Assembly (NCBI GenBank): GCA_017306245.1
Contig: JAFKIY010000001.1
Coordinates: 372,001 to 436,000, forward strand
Length of the DNA: 64,000 bases
From: Micrococcales bacterium
Lineage (GTDB): Bacteria > Actinomycetota > Actinomycetes > Actinomycetales > Microbacteriaceae
Reading direction: 5' to 3'
The position numbers and the translations under genes were made by a program. The notes below the pieces were generated by a model. That model was not told the DNA's origin, did no database searches, and was given only the letters and a program-made list of their open reading frames with translations. Positions 9,006 to 19,169 of the stretch are shown in pieces (within the stretch, counting starts at the first letter, position 1; each line of letters opens with the position of its first letter).

Positions 9006-9157
9006 GAGCATCCATTAGTCAAACGCGTCCGCGTGTCGGGAATCACACACTTGTCATTTGCCAGTTTCATCGGTCATAATGCAAAGGAAACTTCATACGT
9101 TACGAATCCAGTTCCACAGGTCGATGGGGAAGTCGCACCTAATGGAATGGAGATATC

Positions 9158-9661
9158 GTGACTGCTGCACAAGCGCGCGGAGTGCTGTACGTCCACTCAT
9201 CGCCGAAAGCACTATGCCCCCACGTCGAGTGGGCGGCCGGTGGCGCCCTCGACCGCGCCGTGAACTTCAACTGGGACGTCCAGCCCGTGCTCAAGGGCGC
9301 CATGCGCGCCGAGTACTACTGGGAGGGCACCCAGGGCACAGGGGCGCGCCTCGCGTCCGCCCTGCGCGGCTGGGAGCACCTGCGCTTCGAAGTGACGGAG
9401 GATCCCACCCCCGGCAGCGACGGCGGCCGCTGGCTGCACACGCCGGATCTCGGCATCTTCTACGCGCAGACCGACACTGCAGGTAACGTCGTCATTCCCG
9501 AGGACCGCATCCGCTACGCCATGGAGGTTGCCGGATCCGACGCGTTCGAGTTGCACCGCGAACTGCGCCTCGCCCTCGGGCAGGCGTGGGATGACGAACT
9601 CGAAGTGTTCCGTCACGCGAGCGACACCAACCAGGTGGTGTGGCTGCACAAGGTAGGTTGA
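9158..9661 (+). CDS. DUF3145 family protein
   Basis: A 167-residue protein of the DUF3145 family, found almost only in Actinobacteria. Recognisable parts are RGVLYVHSSPKALCPHVEWA at the N-terminus, WEGTQGTGARLASALRGWEHLRFEVTEDP in the middle and LGQAWDDELEVFRHA near the end. The start is a GTG at 9158, preceded by GGAG 5 bases away. No membrane segment or catalytic motif is evident and the function is not known. It is a single gene with its own 220-base upstream region shared with the divergent PadR gene. Confidence 0.85.
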   Translation: MTAAQARGVLYVHSSPKALCPHVEWAAGGALDRAVNFNWDVQPVLKGAMRAEYYWEGTQGTGARLASALRGWEHLRFEVTEDPTPGSDGGRWLHTPDLGIFYAQTDTAGNVVIPEDRIRYAMEVAGSDAFELHRELRLALGQAWDDELEVFRHASDTNQVVWLHKVG

Positions 9662-9786
9662 TGCGCCGCCGCTCCTGCGGCGCATGTCGTCGAGTGATGC
9701 CTATCCGGACGAGAGATAGTGCCGAGGCGTCATCTTTCGTCCAAACGACCATCATTCGCCGGCGCGGGAGGCCAGTTCGTGCGTCG

Positions 9787-10347
9787 CTACTTCTCCAGGC
9801 GGTAGTGGAGGTGCGCGAACCCGCTCGGGAACGCGCGCACATCGACCAACTCCAACTCCTGCCTTAGGCCATCTGGCAGCGCAGGCTTGCCCCCGCCGAC
9901 GATGACGGGCGCGATCAGGAGGTGCACGTCGTCGACGAGGCCCGCGCGCAGGGCAACCCCGGCGAGTTCTGCGCCGCCGACGGACATGTCGGCAACCGAG
10001 TCCGACTTCCACTGAGCGATGAGCTCGGGATGGAACTCCCGCTCGATCCGGGTGCGCTCGCTCGACACAGCATCCAGAGTCCGCGAGAAGACAACCTTGT
10101 CGCTGTCGCGCCAGATCCGCCCGTACTCCTGGATGTAGTCCGGGCCACCCTCGACGTTGTCCGGGTCCTCCCAGAAGACCATCGTTTCGTAGAGCCGACG
10201 ACCGTAAAGGTGGACGCCGACAGCGCGATCGAGTTCGTTGGCCAGCCGATGCACCTCTTCGTCGGGCTCGGCCCACGCGAACGAACCGGCGGCATCCTCG
10301 ACGTAACCGTCCAGCGAGCAGATCGCCGTGTAACTCAGACGTGCCAT
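9787..10347 (-). CDS. dihydrofolate reductase-like (RibD C-terminal) protein
   Basis: A 186-residue reductase of the RibD C-terminal/DHFR-like family. It starts with the family signature YTAICSLDGYVED, followed by GRRLYETMVFWE, and ends with VGGAELAGVALRAGLVDDVHLLIAPVIVGGGKPAL, the NADPH- and substrate-binding half of the fold. Such stand-alone proteins reduce unknown pterin- or riboflavin-related substrates; there is no deaminase domain and no riboflavin gene nearby, so a role in riboflavin synthesis is unlikely. Start ATG at 10347. Confidence 0.85.
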   Translation of the reverse strand: MARLSYTAICSLDGYVEDAAGSFAWAEPDEEVHRLANELDRAVGVHLYGRRLYETMVFWEDPDNVEGGPDYIQEYGRIWRDSDKVVFSRTLDAVSSERTRIEREFHPELIAQWKSDSVADMSVGGAELAGVALRAGLVDDVHLLIAPVIVGGGKPALPDGLRQELELVDVRAFPSGFAHLHYRLEK

Positions 10348-10497
10348 TCAGAATCTCCCGTGGATCGTTTGGGGCGGTCGGCGCAATGTCGGTGGTGTGG
10401 TGGTGTCTTTCAGTATGGAACAAGCATCCGGCGCCGAGGCGGTGATCTCAATCGATCCGTCAGAGTATTTCGACGATGGCTCCCCTTCGACTCCGAA

Positions 10498-11309
10498 ATG
10501 TTCGACGATGACGTGATATCGGTCGACCCGTCCGGCTCCGACGAAGATGCATGGATGGTGTGGCTGGCGGCCGAGCACACGCGCGTGCCGTCGCCGGCGG
10601 AGCGGGTGGAGCGCGTGATTTCGATCCGCGCCGGGATGGCCCGACTTGCCGCGATGGAGGCGCCGAATTGGCTGCACTTGCTGACGGGATCGATGAAGGG
10701 AAGACTTCCGGCAGCAGGAAAGACACGTGCGATCGGGATTACCGGTCTCTCGCCACGGAGCTGATGCTGACGGGCCAGCCCTCGGGCGACCCGGATGCGC
10801 CGCACGCTGCCGGTGTGGGAATCAGCGCAGAGATTGCCGTCGTCATCCCCATGCTGACGCTGCTGGGCGAGGGCAAGGGCGACGGCGACGAACCTGCCGC
10901 AATCGTCGGCACGGGGCCGATCGACCTGACGACGGCGAGGAAACTCGCGGGCTCCACGACCGTGTGGACCCGGATCCTCACCGATCCGGTCACTGACCAG
11001 GTCCTCGCGACCAATGATTACCGGCCGCCGGAGAAATTGCGGCGATACGTGCGCTTCCGAGACGGGCGATGTCGGTTCCCCACCTGCAATCGCAGTGCAT
11101 GGCGATGCGATATCGACCACACTGACGAATGGCACGATGGGGGCACGACCAGTCACGACAATCTCGCATTGCTGTGCCGGTACCATCACGTGCTCAAGGG
11201 CAACACCCCGTGGAAAGTCGTTCAAAGCTCGCCCGGAGTTCTCGAATGGACAAGCCCGCTCGGCCGCGTCATCACGGACGTTCCGGACAGGCCGGTGAGG
11301 TTCAGCTAG
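10498..11309 (+). pseudogene. decayed DUF222/HNH endonuclease gene
   Basis: The C-terminal third of a DUF222-HNH protein is well kept from about 10740: GPIDLTTARKLAG, the zinc-type CRFPTCNRSAWRCDIDH and SHDNLALLCRYHH motifs, then VLEWTSPLGR. Upstream, in another frame, a fragment (VERVISIRAGMARLAAMEA) looks like the N-terminal helix of the same family. Between them roughly 200 residues of DUF222 helical domain are missing and the frame changes near 10720-10745. The gene is therefore read as an internal deletion plus frameshift. DUF222-HNH genes are multicopy in Microbacteriaceae and often decay. The HNH residues are intact, but a start codon for that part alone is not obvious. Confidence 0.7.
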
Positions 11310-11352
11310 CAATCATGCCGGGCCGGCGTGGCGGGCTATCTCAGCGCTCGCC

Positions 11353-12591
11353 TCACACGCTGCGGAACGCCACCACGGCGTTGTGGCCGCCGAACCCGAA
11401 CGAGTTGCTGATCGCGAGCTGAGGTCCGTCGCCGAGCGCGCGCGGGGCGGTGACGACATCCAGCGGAATCGCCGGGTCCTGATCGTCCAGGTTGATCGTG
11501 GGCGGCGCCATGCGTTCGTGCACGGCAAGGATCGTGAAGATCGCCTCGAGCGCGCCGGTGCCGCCGAGCAGGTGGCCGGTCGCGGCCTTCGTCGCCGACA
11601 CCGGGATGTCGTGCAGCCGATCGCCGAAAATGCGCAGGAGCGCGTGGTATTCGGCAATGTCACCCACGGGCGTGCTCGTGGCGTGCGCGTTGATGTGCGT
11701 GACATCCTCGATCGCGCCGCCCGCGTGCTCGATGGCGACGCGCATCGCACGCGCAGCAGCCGTGCCATCCGGGTCCGGCGCCGTGATGTGGTACGAATCG
11801 CTCGTGACCGAACCGCCCGCGAGCTCGGCGTAAATCCTCGCGCCACGCGCGAGCGCGTGCTCCTCGGTTTCCAGCACGATCGAGCCCGCGCCCTCGCCGA
11901 GAACGAAACCGTCACGATTCAGGTCGTACGGGCGGGATGCCGCGACCGGGTCATCGTTGCGCTTGGACAGCGCCTGCATGGCGGCGAAAGCAGCGATCGG
12001 CAGCGGGTGGATGGCCGCCTCGCTGCCGCCCGCGATGATGATGTCCGCAAGCCCGGCCTGAAGATGGTCGTACGCGTTCGTGATCGACTCGGTGCCGGAC
12101 GCGCACGCCGACACCACCGTGCGGGCGCCGCCGCGCGCGGACAGGTCCATGCTGATCGCCGCTGCGGGGCCATTGGGCATGAGCATGGGAACCGTCATGG
12201 GCAGCACGCGGCGCGGGCCACGCTCGCGCAACGTGTCCCACGCGTCCACGAGGGTCCAGATGCCGCCGATTCCGGTCGCGTAGTCGACCGCGATGCGAAG
12301 CGGGTCGATGTCGGGGGAACCGGCATCCGCCCACGCCTCGCGGGCAGAAATGAGCGCGTGCTGGCTTGACGGGTCGAGCCGTTTCGTTTCCACCCGTTCG
12401 AGCACGTCGGCCGGGGAAACCTTCGCCTGCGCGGCGAACGTCACCGGGAGCTCGTACTGTTCAACCCAGTCGGCTTCAATCGTGCTGGCACCGGATTCCC
12501 CGGCAAGCAGGGCGTTCCAGGAGTCGCGGGCGTTGCCGCCGAGCGGCGAACTTGCACCGATTCCGGTGACCACGATCTTCTTGAGCGTCAT
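11353..12591 (-). CDS. fabF: beta-ketoacyl-ACP synthase II
   Basis: A 412-residue condensing enzyme of fatty acid elongation. It joins malonyl-ACP to a growing acyl-ACP with loss of CO2. The catalytic triad is visible: Cys163 in VSACASGTES, His in INAHATSTPVGD and His in KAATGHLLGGTG; the GFGGHN loop closes the C-terminus. Length and order are typical. It is the last gene of the leftward block fabD-fabH-acpP-fabF, 91 bases after acpP, and ends before the HNH pseudogene. Actinobacteria with a type II system of this arrangement use FabF for all elongation rounds. Start ATG at 12591. Confidence 0.95.
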   Translation of the reverse strand: MTLKKIVVTGIGASSPLGGNARDSWNALLAGESGASTIEADWVEQYELPVTFAAQAKVSPADVLERVETKRLDPSSQHALISAREAWADAGSPDIDPLRIAVDYATGIGGIWTLVDAWDTLRERGPRRVLPMTVPMLMPNGPAAAISMDLSARGGARTVVSACASGTESITNAYDHLQAGLADIIIAGGSEAAIHPLPIAAFAAMQALSKRNDDPVAASRPYDLNRDGFVLGEGAGSIVLETEEHALARGARIYAELAGGSVTSDSYHITAPDPDGTAAARAMRVAIEHAGGAIEDVTHINAHATSTPVGDIAEYHALLRIFGDRLHDIPVSATKAATGHLLGGTGALEAIFTILAVHERMAPPTINLDDQDPAIPLDVVTAPRALGDGPQLAISNSFGFGGHNAVVAFRSV

Positions 12592-12682
12592 TGAGGCGTC
12601 TTCCTATCGATGAAACTGCGAACCCCCGGCCGCCTGGGCGCCCCCGCGAAGAGGAGGCCAAGGGGCCGAGGGCACGTCACAA

Positions 12683-12931
12683 CTAGTTCTGTGCCTTGAC
12701 GATGAAGGCCACGGCATCGCCGACGGTCTTCAGGTTTTTGACCTCGTCATCCGGAATCTTGACGTCGAACTTCTCTTCCGCGTTGACCACAATGGTCATC
12801 ATCGAAATCGAGTCGATGTCGAGGTCGTCGGTGAACGACTTGTCCAGCTCGACCGTGTCAGTCGCGATGCCGGTTTCGTCGTTGATGAGCTCGGCGAGGC
12901 CGGCCAGAACTTCTTCGGTGGACAATGCCAT
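12683..12931 (-). CDS. acpP: acyl carrier protein
   Basis: An 82-residue acidic carrier protein with the phosphopantetheine site DLDIDS, Ser41, as in the family DSL motif (here DSI). It carries acyl chains between the Fab enzymes. It lies between fabH (39 bases upstream) and fabF. The RBS AAGGAG lies just before the ATG. Confidence 0.96.
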   Translation of the reverse strand: MALSTEEVLAGLAELINDETGIATDTVELDKSFTDDLDIDSISMMTIVVNAEEKFDVKIPDDEVKNLKTVGDAVAFIVKAQN

Positions 12932-12970
12932 TGTGTTATCTCCTTGGGGTATTGATGACCGGGGATTAGT

Positions 12971-13975
12971 TTAGGGCAGGACGACGACCTGCGCCCCATA
13001 CACGAGGCCGGCGCCGAAACCGATTTGCAGCGCGAGGCCGCCTGAGAGCTCCGGATGCTCCTTCAGCAGCCGGTGCGTGGCCAGCGGAATCGAGGCGGCA
13101 GACGTGTTGCCCGTCGTCTCGATGTCCCGCGCGATCACGACCGATTCCGGCAGTTTGAGCTGCTTCGCAAACTCGTCGATGATGCGCATGTTCGCCTGGT
13201 GCGGGATGAACGCGGCGAGGTCTGCCGCGGTGATTCCGGCATCCTCGAGCGCCTTCTTGGCCACCTTCGCCATGTCCCACACGGCCCAGCGGAACACCGT
13301 CTGGCCTTCCTGGCGCAGGGTCGGCCAATTCGCGTCGCCCTCGCGGTAGTCGATGAGCGTTGAGTTCATTCCCACTGCGGCGGCCTTGGAACCATCAGAG
13401 CCCCACACGGCGGGCGAAATGCCGGGGAAGTCGCTCGGCCCGACGACGGCAGCGCCGGCGCCGTCGCCCAGCAGGAACGAAATGGAACGATCGGTGGGGT
13501 CGACGAGGTCGGACAGCTTCTCCGCGCCGATCACCAGTGCGTAGTGCGCAGCACCCGAACGGATCAGCGCGTCCGCCTGAGTGAGCGCGTACGAGTATCC
13601 GGCGCACGCTGCGTTCGCGTCGTAGGCGGCCGCGGGGTTCGCACCCACCCGATCGGCGACAACCGCCGCCATGGACGGTGTCTGCTGCACGTTGCTGATG
13701 GTGGCGATGATGACGAGGTCGATGTCCGCCGGATCCACGCCGGATGCCTCGATGGCTTCCTTCGCCGCCTCCGTCGCCAGATCGACGGCGAGAATGCCCA
13801 CCGAAGCCCGCGTGCGCGTGACGATGCCGGTGCGTTGCTGGATCCACTCGTCGCTCGAGTCGATCGGGCCGATGAGTTCGTCGTTGGGAACCACGCGGTC
13901 GCCGCGCGATGCGCCGAATCCGTACAGACGCGTGTACTTTGCTCCCGCCGACTGCTTGAGTTTGGGGGTCGTCAT
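12971..13975 (-). CDS. fabH: beta-ketoacyl-ACP synthase III
   Basis: A 334-residue initiating condensing enzyme that joins an acyl-CoA primer to malonyl-ACP. The catalytic Cys124 is in NAACAGYSYAL; the His is in FIPHQANMR and the Asn in TTGNTSAAS. The frame is open further upstream, but the ATG at 13973-13975 overlaps the fabD stop as ATGA, so translation is coupled. Actinobacterial FabH enzymes often prefer branched short-chain primers, which would set the iso/anteiso fatty acids typical of these bacteria; this is family knowledge, not seen directly. Confidence 0.95.
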   Translation of the reverse strand: MTTPKLKQSAGAKYTRLYGFGASRGDRVVPNDELIGPIDSSDEWIQQRTGIVTRTRASVGILAVDLATEAAKEAIEASGVDPADIDLVIIATISNVQQTPSMAAVVADRVGANPAAAYDANAACAGYSYALTQADALIRSGAAHYALVIGAEKLSDLVDPTDRSISFLLGDGAGAAVVGPSDFPGISPAVWGSDGSKAAAVGMNSTLIDYREGDANWPTLRQEGQTVFRWAVWDMAKVAKKALEDAGITAADLAAFIPHQANMRIIDEFAKQLKLPESVVIARDIETTGNTSAASIPLATHRLLKEHPELSGGLALQIGFGAGLVYGAQVVVLP

Positions 13976-14886
13976 GAGTTCTCCATCATCTCGATTGCCG
14001 CGTGGACGTCGTCCGGGGTCTTCACGGCAAGGGTGGGCACGCCCTTCAGCGCGCGTTTTGCGAGCCCGACGAGGGCGCCGGCCGGGGCGACCTCGATGAT
14101 TCCGGTGACCCCCGCCTCGCCGAAAGCCTGCATGCACTTGTCCCAGCGCACGGGGGAGGAAACCTGGCCGACAAGCAGGTCGAGGAACTCCCGGCCGCCG
14201 GAAACTTCCCGGCCGCTGTGGTTGGTCCAGATCGGCAGTGTGGGATCGGAAACCTGAAGGGCAGCTGCCGCCGAGCGCAGCCGGTCCACCGCGGGCTCCA
14301 TGTACCGCGTGTGGAAGGCGCCGGCGACCTGGAGCGGGATGACGCGCGCTCCGGCCGGCGGCTCCGCGCCCAGGGCTTCGAGCGCGTCGAGGGCGCCCGC
14401 CACCACGATCTGGCCCGCACCGTTGAAGTTCGCCGGTTCCAGCCCGAGCTCGCCGAGCCTGGCGAGGAGCTCTGATTCGTCGGCGCCGATCACGGCGCTC
14501 ATCCCGGTCGGCGTGATAGCCGCGGCATCCGCCATGGCGCGCCCGCGCTCGGCGACGAGGCTCATGGCGTCGGTCTCGCTCAGGATGCCCGCCGCGGCGG
14601 CGGCGGTGAGCTCGCCGACGGAATGTCCGGCGATACCCCCGACGTCATCGCGCCGACCCTGCAGGAGGACGTGCAGCGTGAGCAGGCCGGCCGCGACGAT
14701 GAGCGGCTGCGCAACCTTGGTGTCGCGGATCGTGTCGGCGTCGGAGGTGGTTCCGTGGGCGGCGAGATCGAGCCCGGCGGCCTCCGAGTAGCGTTCGAGG
14801 CGTTCGGAGAGTCCGGGCACCTCGAGCCAGGGGGAGAGGAATCCGGGGGTTTGCGACCCCTGACCGGGGCAGACGACGACAATCAC
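13972..14886 (-). CDS. fabD: malonyl-CoA:ACP transacylase
   Basis: A 304-residue acyltransferase that loads malonyl groups onto ACP. The nucleophile elbow GHSVGE is present with Ser89, next to the N-terminal CPGQGSQ motif, and the catalytic His in GAFHTRYM. The GTG at 14884-14886 starts directly before VVVCPGQGSQ. It is the first fab gene of the run; 104 bases separate it from the fasR stop, enough for an internal promoter that FasR could bind. Its stop overlaps the fabH start by 4 bases. Confidence 0.94.
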   Translation of the reverse strand: MIVVVCPGQGSQTPGFLSPWLEVPGLSERLERYSEAAGLDLAAHGTTSDADTIRDTKVAQPLIVAAGLLTLHVLLQGRRDDVGGIAGHSVGELTAAAAAGILSETDAMSLVAERGRAMADAAAITPTGMSAVIGADESELLARLGELGLEPANFNGAGQIVVAGALDALEALGAEPPAGARVIPLQVAGAFHTRYMEPAVDRLRSAAAALQVSDPTLPIWTNHSGREVSGGREFLDLLVGQVSSPVRWDKCMQAFGEAGVTGIIEVAPAGALVGLAKRALKGVPTLAVKTPDDVHAAIEMMENS

Positions 14887-14990
14887 TTCTCTAGTCTCCC
14901 AATCCTTCAGCGGTTTGTACTGTGACAACCCCACCAACAATAGCTGGATCGATTGTCGCGTCCCACAGTGTGCGGTGGATAACTGCTCCC

Positions 14991-16283
14991 TCAGCGCCGG
15001 CGGACCCCGCCATCCGGTTCTGCAATCGACCCGATGATGAGCGCCGCCTGGAGGATGAGCGATTCCCGGGACCCCGTTGCGTCGTAGCCGATGACTTCGG
15101 ATACCCGTTTGAGCCGGTACCGCACCGTGTTCGGGTGGACGAACAGTTCGCGTGCCGTCGCCTCGAGCGATCGGCCGTTGTCGAGGTACGCCCACAGCGT
15201 GGTCAGCAACTCGTTCGAGTGGTTCTGCAGGGGACGGTAAATCCGGTTGATGAGGGTAGCGCGCGCGAGCGAGTCGCCGGCGAGCGCGCGCTCAGGAAGG
15301 AGGTCGTCGGAAAGGGTTGGACGCGGGGCGTTGCGCCACGACCGCGCGACGGCGAAACCGGCCAGCGCAGCTTTTGCGCTGCGGTTCGCGTCGACGAGGC
15401 TTGGAACCTCGTGGCCGAGAACCAGGTGGCCTTCGCCGAACCCCGGTTCGAGGGCGTTGGCGATGTCGAGAAACGATAGCAGAGGGGCGGTGCCGTCCTC
15501 CTCGCCGGATGGGGCAGGCAGGGCCCGGCCGATCACGAGCACGAGCCTGGAGCCCTGCACGCCGATCAGCACGTCCGCATCCAGGTGGCGGGCGGTCCTG
15601 CGCAGCATGTCGACGTCGAGGACCGGCGGCGCCGTGCCGACCAGCACGGATACCTCGCCGTGACCGTGCCAGCCGAGTGCCGCGATCCGGCTGGGGAGTT
15701 CGTCATCGTATTCGCCGCTCAGGATGCTGTCGACGACGAGCGCCTCAAGGCGCGCATCCCACAGTCCTCGCGCCTCCGCCGCGCGTGCGTAGACATCCGC
15801 GGCGCCGAACGCGATCTCCCTCGAGTACAGCAGAATCGCTTCGCGCAGCGACTCGTCCCGGCCTTTGACGCGTTCCTCCACGACCTCCACCGTGACTTTG
15901 ATGAGCTGCAGGGTTTGCGTGAGGCTGACCGACCGGAGCAGCTCGCGCGGAGCGACACCGAACACGTCCGCGGCAATCCACGGGGTCGATGCCGGGTCGT
16001 CATACCACTGGATGAACGAGGAGATGCCCGCCTGGGCGACCATCCCGACAGCGGAGCGTCGCCCTGGGGGCATTTCTCCATACCAGGGGAGGGTATCCTC
16101 GAGGCGCTGCAGCGTCGCCGTGGCCAGCTCGCCGGAGACGGCCTTCAACCAGGCGAGGGTCTGGGCTTTCGTCTTCTGCCCGGTCGAGCCCTGCCCGGCC
16201 GGTCGCTGGCCAGCGGGCATCCGTCCGGACGGCTTCTGCGCGGTCGCCTTGGGTGCCGGGGTTGGCGTCGTCGTCGGGGTCAT
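14991..16283 (-). CDS. fasR: PucR/CdaR-type regulator of fatty acid synthesis
   Basis: A 430-residue regulator. The first 40 residues are a low-complexity Thr/Pro/Lys/Gly tail; the middle has a GGDEF-derived CdaR-like region, and the C-terminus is the PucR HTH: TLWAYLDNGRSLEATARELF then VHPNTVRYRLKRVSE. Its position directly upstream of fabD matches FasR of Streptomyces, an activator of the fab operon; the symbol rests on that context. The chosen ATG at 16281-16283 lies 29 bases downstream of aceE. The same direction and short gap allow co-transcription with aceE, coupling pyruvate dehydrogenase to lipid synthesis. Confidence 0.85.
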   Translation of the reverse strand: MTPTTTPTPAPKATAQKPSGRMPAGQRPAGQGSTGQKTKAQTLAWLKAVSGELATATLQRLEDTLPWYGEMPPGRRSAVGMVAQAGISSFIQWYDDPASTPWIAADVFGVAPRELLRSVSLTQTLQLIKVTVEVVEERVKGRDESLREAILLYSREIAFGAADVYARAAEARGLWDARLEALVVDSILSGEYDDELPSRIAALGWHGHGEVSVLVGTAPPVLDVDMLRRTARHLDADVLIGVQGSRLVLVIGRALPAPSGEEDGTAPLLSFLDIANALEPGFGEGHLVLGHEVPSLVDANRSAKAALAGFAVARSWRNAPRPTLSDDLLPERALAGDSLARATLINRIYRPLQNHSNELLTTLWAYLDNGRSLEATARELFVHPNTVRYRLKRVSEVIGYDATGSRESLILQAALIIGSIAEPDGGVRRR

Positions 16284-16312
16284 CTGTCGTGGCCGATGTG
16301 TTTTCGGGTCGT

Positions 16313-19039
16313 TCAGCTCTCGCCGCCGGCGGACCCGGTCGTGCCCGCCGTCACATCGTGAAGCTGGTAGCGGTCGATCGCCTGCTGGGCGAGGGACGGA
16401 TCGAGCCGCCCCTGCCTCGCCAAAGCCTCCAGGGTTCGCACGACCACGGACGGCCCGTCGATCTTGAAGAACCGCCGCGCGGCTGCGCGCGTGTCGGAGA
16501 ACCCATAGTCGTCGGCGCCGAGGGTGGCGAAATCTCCCGGCACGTACTTGCGGATCTGATCCGGCACCGCGTGCATGTAGTCGCTCACGGCGATGAACGG
16601 GCCTTCTGCGCCGGTCAGCTTCTGCGTGACATACGGCATCAGACCGCCCTCGTTGGGGTGAAGGAAGTTCCATTCATCGGCGGCAAGACCGTCGCGCCGC
16701 AGCTCTGTCCACGACGTCACCGACCACACGTCCGCAGCGACGCCCCAGTCGCGCGCGAGCAGTTCCTGCGCTTCGAGGATCCACTGGACCGCGACGCCCG
16801 AGGCCAGAAGCTGGGCCCTCGGTCCGCCGGCATCCGAGCGCTTCAGCAGATAGATGCCCTTGAGCAGCCCTTCGAGGTCGAGGTTTTCGGGCTCCGCCGG
16901 CTGCACGAGCGGCTCGTTGTAGATCGTGATGTAGTACATGACGTCGGGGTGCGGATGCTGCCCGCCATACATGCGCTCGAGCCCGGCCTTCACGATGTGG
17001 CCGAGCTCGTACCCGTACGCGGGGTCGTAGGACACCACGGACGGGTTCGTCGATGCCAGAAGCGGGGAGTGGCCGTCCGCGTGCTGGAGGCCCTCGCCGG
17101 TGAGCGTCGTGCGCCCCGCCGTCGCCCCCATGATGAAGCCGCGCGCCATCTGGTCGCCCGCGGCCCACATGCCGTCGCCAGTGCGTTGGAACCCGAACAT
17201 CGAGTAGAAGACGTAGACCGGAATCAACGGCTCGCCGTGCGTGGAGTAGGAGCTTCCCACCGCGGTGAACGCCGAGAATGCCCCGGCCTCGTTGATTCCG
17301 ACGTGCAGAATCTGGCCCTGCTCGCTCTCCTTGTACGCGAGGAGCTGGTCGCGGTCGACCGACATGTAATGCATGCCGTTCGGGTTATAGATCTTCGCGG
17401 TGGGGAAGTACGCGTCCATGCCGAACGTGCGCGCCTCATCCGGGATGATCGGCACGATTCGGTGCCCGAAATCCTTCGACCTCAGGAGGTCTTTGAGCAG
17501 GCGCGCGAACGCCATGGTCGTGGCGATCTCCTGTTTGCCCGATCCGCGGCGCGCAACCTCGTAGGCGCTGTCATCGGGAAGGGTGAGCTGCGTGTAACGG
17601 CTGCGCCGCTCGGGCACGAATCCGCCGAGAGCGCGTCGGCGCTCCAGCAGGTACTGGATGGCCGGGTCGTTCTCGCCCGGGTGATAGAACGGAGGCTGGT
17701 ACGGGTTCTCCTCGAGCACCGCGTCGGTCACCGGGATCTGCATGGCGTCGCGGAAGTCTTTCAGATTCTCGAGCGTGAGTTTCTTCATCTGGTGGGTCGC
17801 ATTGCGGCCCTCAAAGGACGGGCCGAGCCCGTACCCCTTGATCGTCTTCGCGAGGATGACCGTGGGCTGCCCCTTGTGATCTGTGGCCGATTTGAAGGCC
17901 GCATACACCTTGCGGTAGTCGTGGCCGCCGCGCTTCAACTTCCACACCTGATCGTCGGTGTAGTCCTTGACCATGTCGGCGACGCGCGGGTCGCGGCCAA
18001 AGAAGTGTTCCCGCACGAACGCGCCGTTCTCCGCCTTGTACGTCTGGTAGTCGCCGTCTGGCGTCTGGTTCATGAGGTTGACGAGTGCGCCCTCGGTGTC
18101 CTTGGCGAGCAGTTCGTCCCACTCGCGGCCCCAGATCACCTTGATGACGTTCCAGCCGGCCCCGCGGAAGAAGCTTTCCAGCTCCTGGATGATCTTGCCG
18201 TTGCCGCGCACCGGTCCGTCAAGGCGTTGCAGGTTGCAGTTGATGACGAAGGTGAGGTTGTCGAGGTTGTGGTTGGCCGCCCACTGCAGGGCACCCCGGC
18301 TTTCCACCTCATCCATTTCGCCGTCGCCGAGGAATGCCCACACGTGGCTGTCGGAGACATCCTTGATTCCGCGGTTCGTGAGATAGCGGTTCGTCTCCGC
18401 CTGCCAGATGGCGTTGAGCGGCCCGAGCCCCATGGAGACGGTGGGGAATTCCCAGAAGTCGGGCATGAGGTGCGGGTGGGGGTAGGAACTCAGTCCGTTG
18501 GGCGCCTTCGACTTCTCCTGGCGGAACCCATCGAGCTGAGCCTCGCTGATGCGGCCCTCGAGGTAGGCGCGCGCGTACATGCCGGGAGAGGCGTGACCCT
18601 GGTAGAACACCTGGTCGGCGCCGCCCGGGTTGTCGTGGCCGTGGAAGAAGTGGTTGTGGCCGACCTCGTACAGCGCGGCGGAGGATGCGTAGGTGGAGAT
18701 GTGTCCGCCGACACCGATCCCCGGACGCTGTGCGCGATGAACCATGATCGCGGCATTCCATCGAAGCCACGCGCGGTACTTGCGTTCGATTTCCTCGTCA
18801 CCGGGGAATTCGGGCTCGTTCTCCGGGGCAATCGTGTTGATGTAGTCGGTGGTCGGAACCATGGGGACGCCCAGCTGCAGGTCCTTGGAGCGCTTGAGCA
18901 GGCTCATCATGATGTCGCGGGCGCGTTCGCGGCCGTGGGCGGCCACAACGGCGTCGAGCGACTCCTGCCACTCGGCGGTCTCCTCCGGGTCGGAGTCGAC
19001 GTGGTTCATCGAGTAGGGATCCTGGTCGTTGACTGTCAC
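16313..19039 (-). CDS. aceE: pyruvate dehydrogenase E1 component, homodimeric type
   Basis: A 908-residue thiamine diphosphate enzyme that decarboxylates pyruvate and passes the acetyl group to E2. The TPP signature is clear: GDGEMDE ... VINCNLQ (the GDG-X-NCN pattern). Other family blocks are [26 protein letters not shown] and [12 protein letters not shown]. Length fits the AceE family (about 900). An upstream ATG at 19066 is in frame, but the GTG at 19037-19039 starts closer to the conserved region (VNDQDPYS). It is the first gene of the leftward run with fasR and the fab genes. A very long open frame on the opposite strand is only a shadow. Confidence 0.95.
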   Translation of the reverse strand: MTVNDQDPYSMNHVDSDPEETAEWQESLDAVVAAHGRERARDIMMSLLKRSKDLQLGVPMVPTTDYINTIAPENEPEFPGDEEIERKYRAWLRWNAAIMVHRAQRPGIGVGGHISTYASSAALYEVGHNHFFHGHDNPGGADQVFYQGHASPGMYARAYLEGRISEAQLDGFRQEKSKAPNGLSSYPHPHLMPDFWEFPTVSMGLGPLNAIWQAETNRYLTNRGIKDVSDSHVWAFLGDGEMDEVESRGALQWAANHNLDNLTFVINCNLQRLDGPVRGNGKIIQELESFFRGAGWNVIKVIWGREWDELLAKDTEGALVNLMNQTPDGDYQTYKAENGAFVREHFFGRDPRVADMVKDYTDDQVWKLKRGGHDYRKVYAAFKSATDHKGQPTVILAKTIKGYGLGPSFEGRNATHQMKKLTLENLKDFRDAMQIPVTDAVLEENPYQPPFYHPGENDPAIQYLLERRRALGGFVPERRSRYTQLTLPDDSAYEVARRGSGKQEIATTMAFARLLKDLLRSKDFGHRIVPIIPDEARTFGMDAYFPTAKIYNPNGMHYMSVDRDQLLAYKESEQGQILHVGINEAGAFSAFTAVGSSYSTHGEPLIPVYVFYSMFGFQRTGDGMWAAGDQMARGFIMGATAGRTTLTGEGLQHADGHSPLLASTNPSVVSYDPAYGYELGHIVKAGLERMYGGQHPHPDVMYYITIYNEPLVQPAEPENLDLEGLLKGIYLLKRSDAGGPRAQLLASGVAVQWILEAQELLARDWGVAADVWSVTSWTELRRDGLAADEWNFLHPNEGGLMPYVTQKLTGAEGPFIAVSDYMHAVPDQIRKYVPGDFATLGADDYGFSDTRAAARRFFKIDGPSVVVRTLEALARQGRLDPSLAQQAIDRYQLHDVTAGTTGSAGGES

Positions 19040-19169
19040 GGTTGACCTCGCATGGTTCTCTGCCAACGCGCTGGTTCGCGTCGATCTCTAGGGCCAGCGT
19101 GCCGTCACAGCCGGTTCACGGCCGTGGGGCACGGGTGCTGAGCACGCCAATTCTAGTGAGTCCAGCTTG

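Noticed and set aside
16253..19045. 930-codon open frame antisense to aceE
   Set aside because: It mirrors the coding bias of aceE, has no recognisable domain and poor third-position GC; long antisense frames are expected in high-GC coding DNA.
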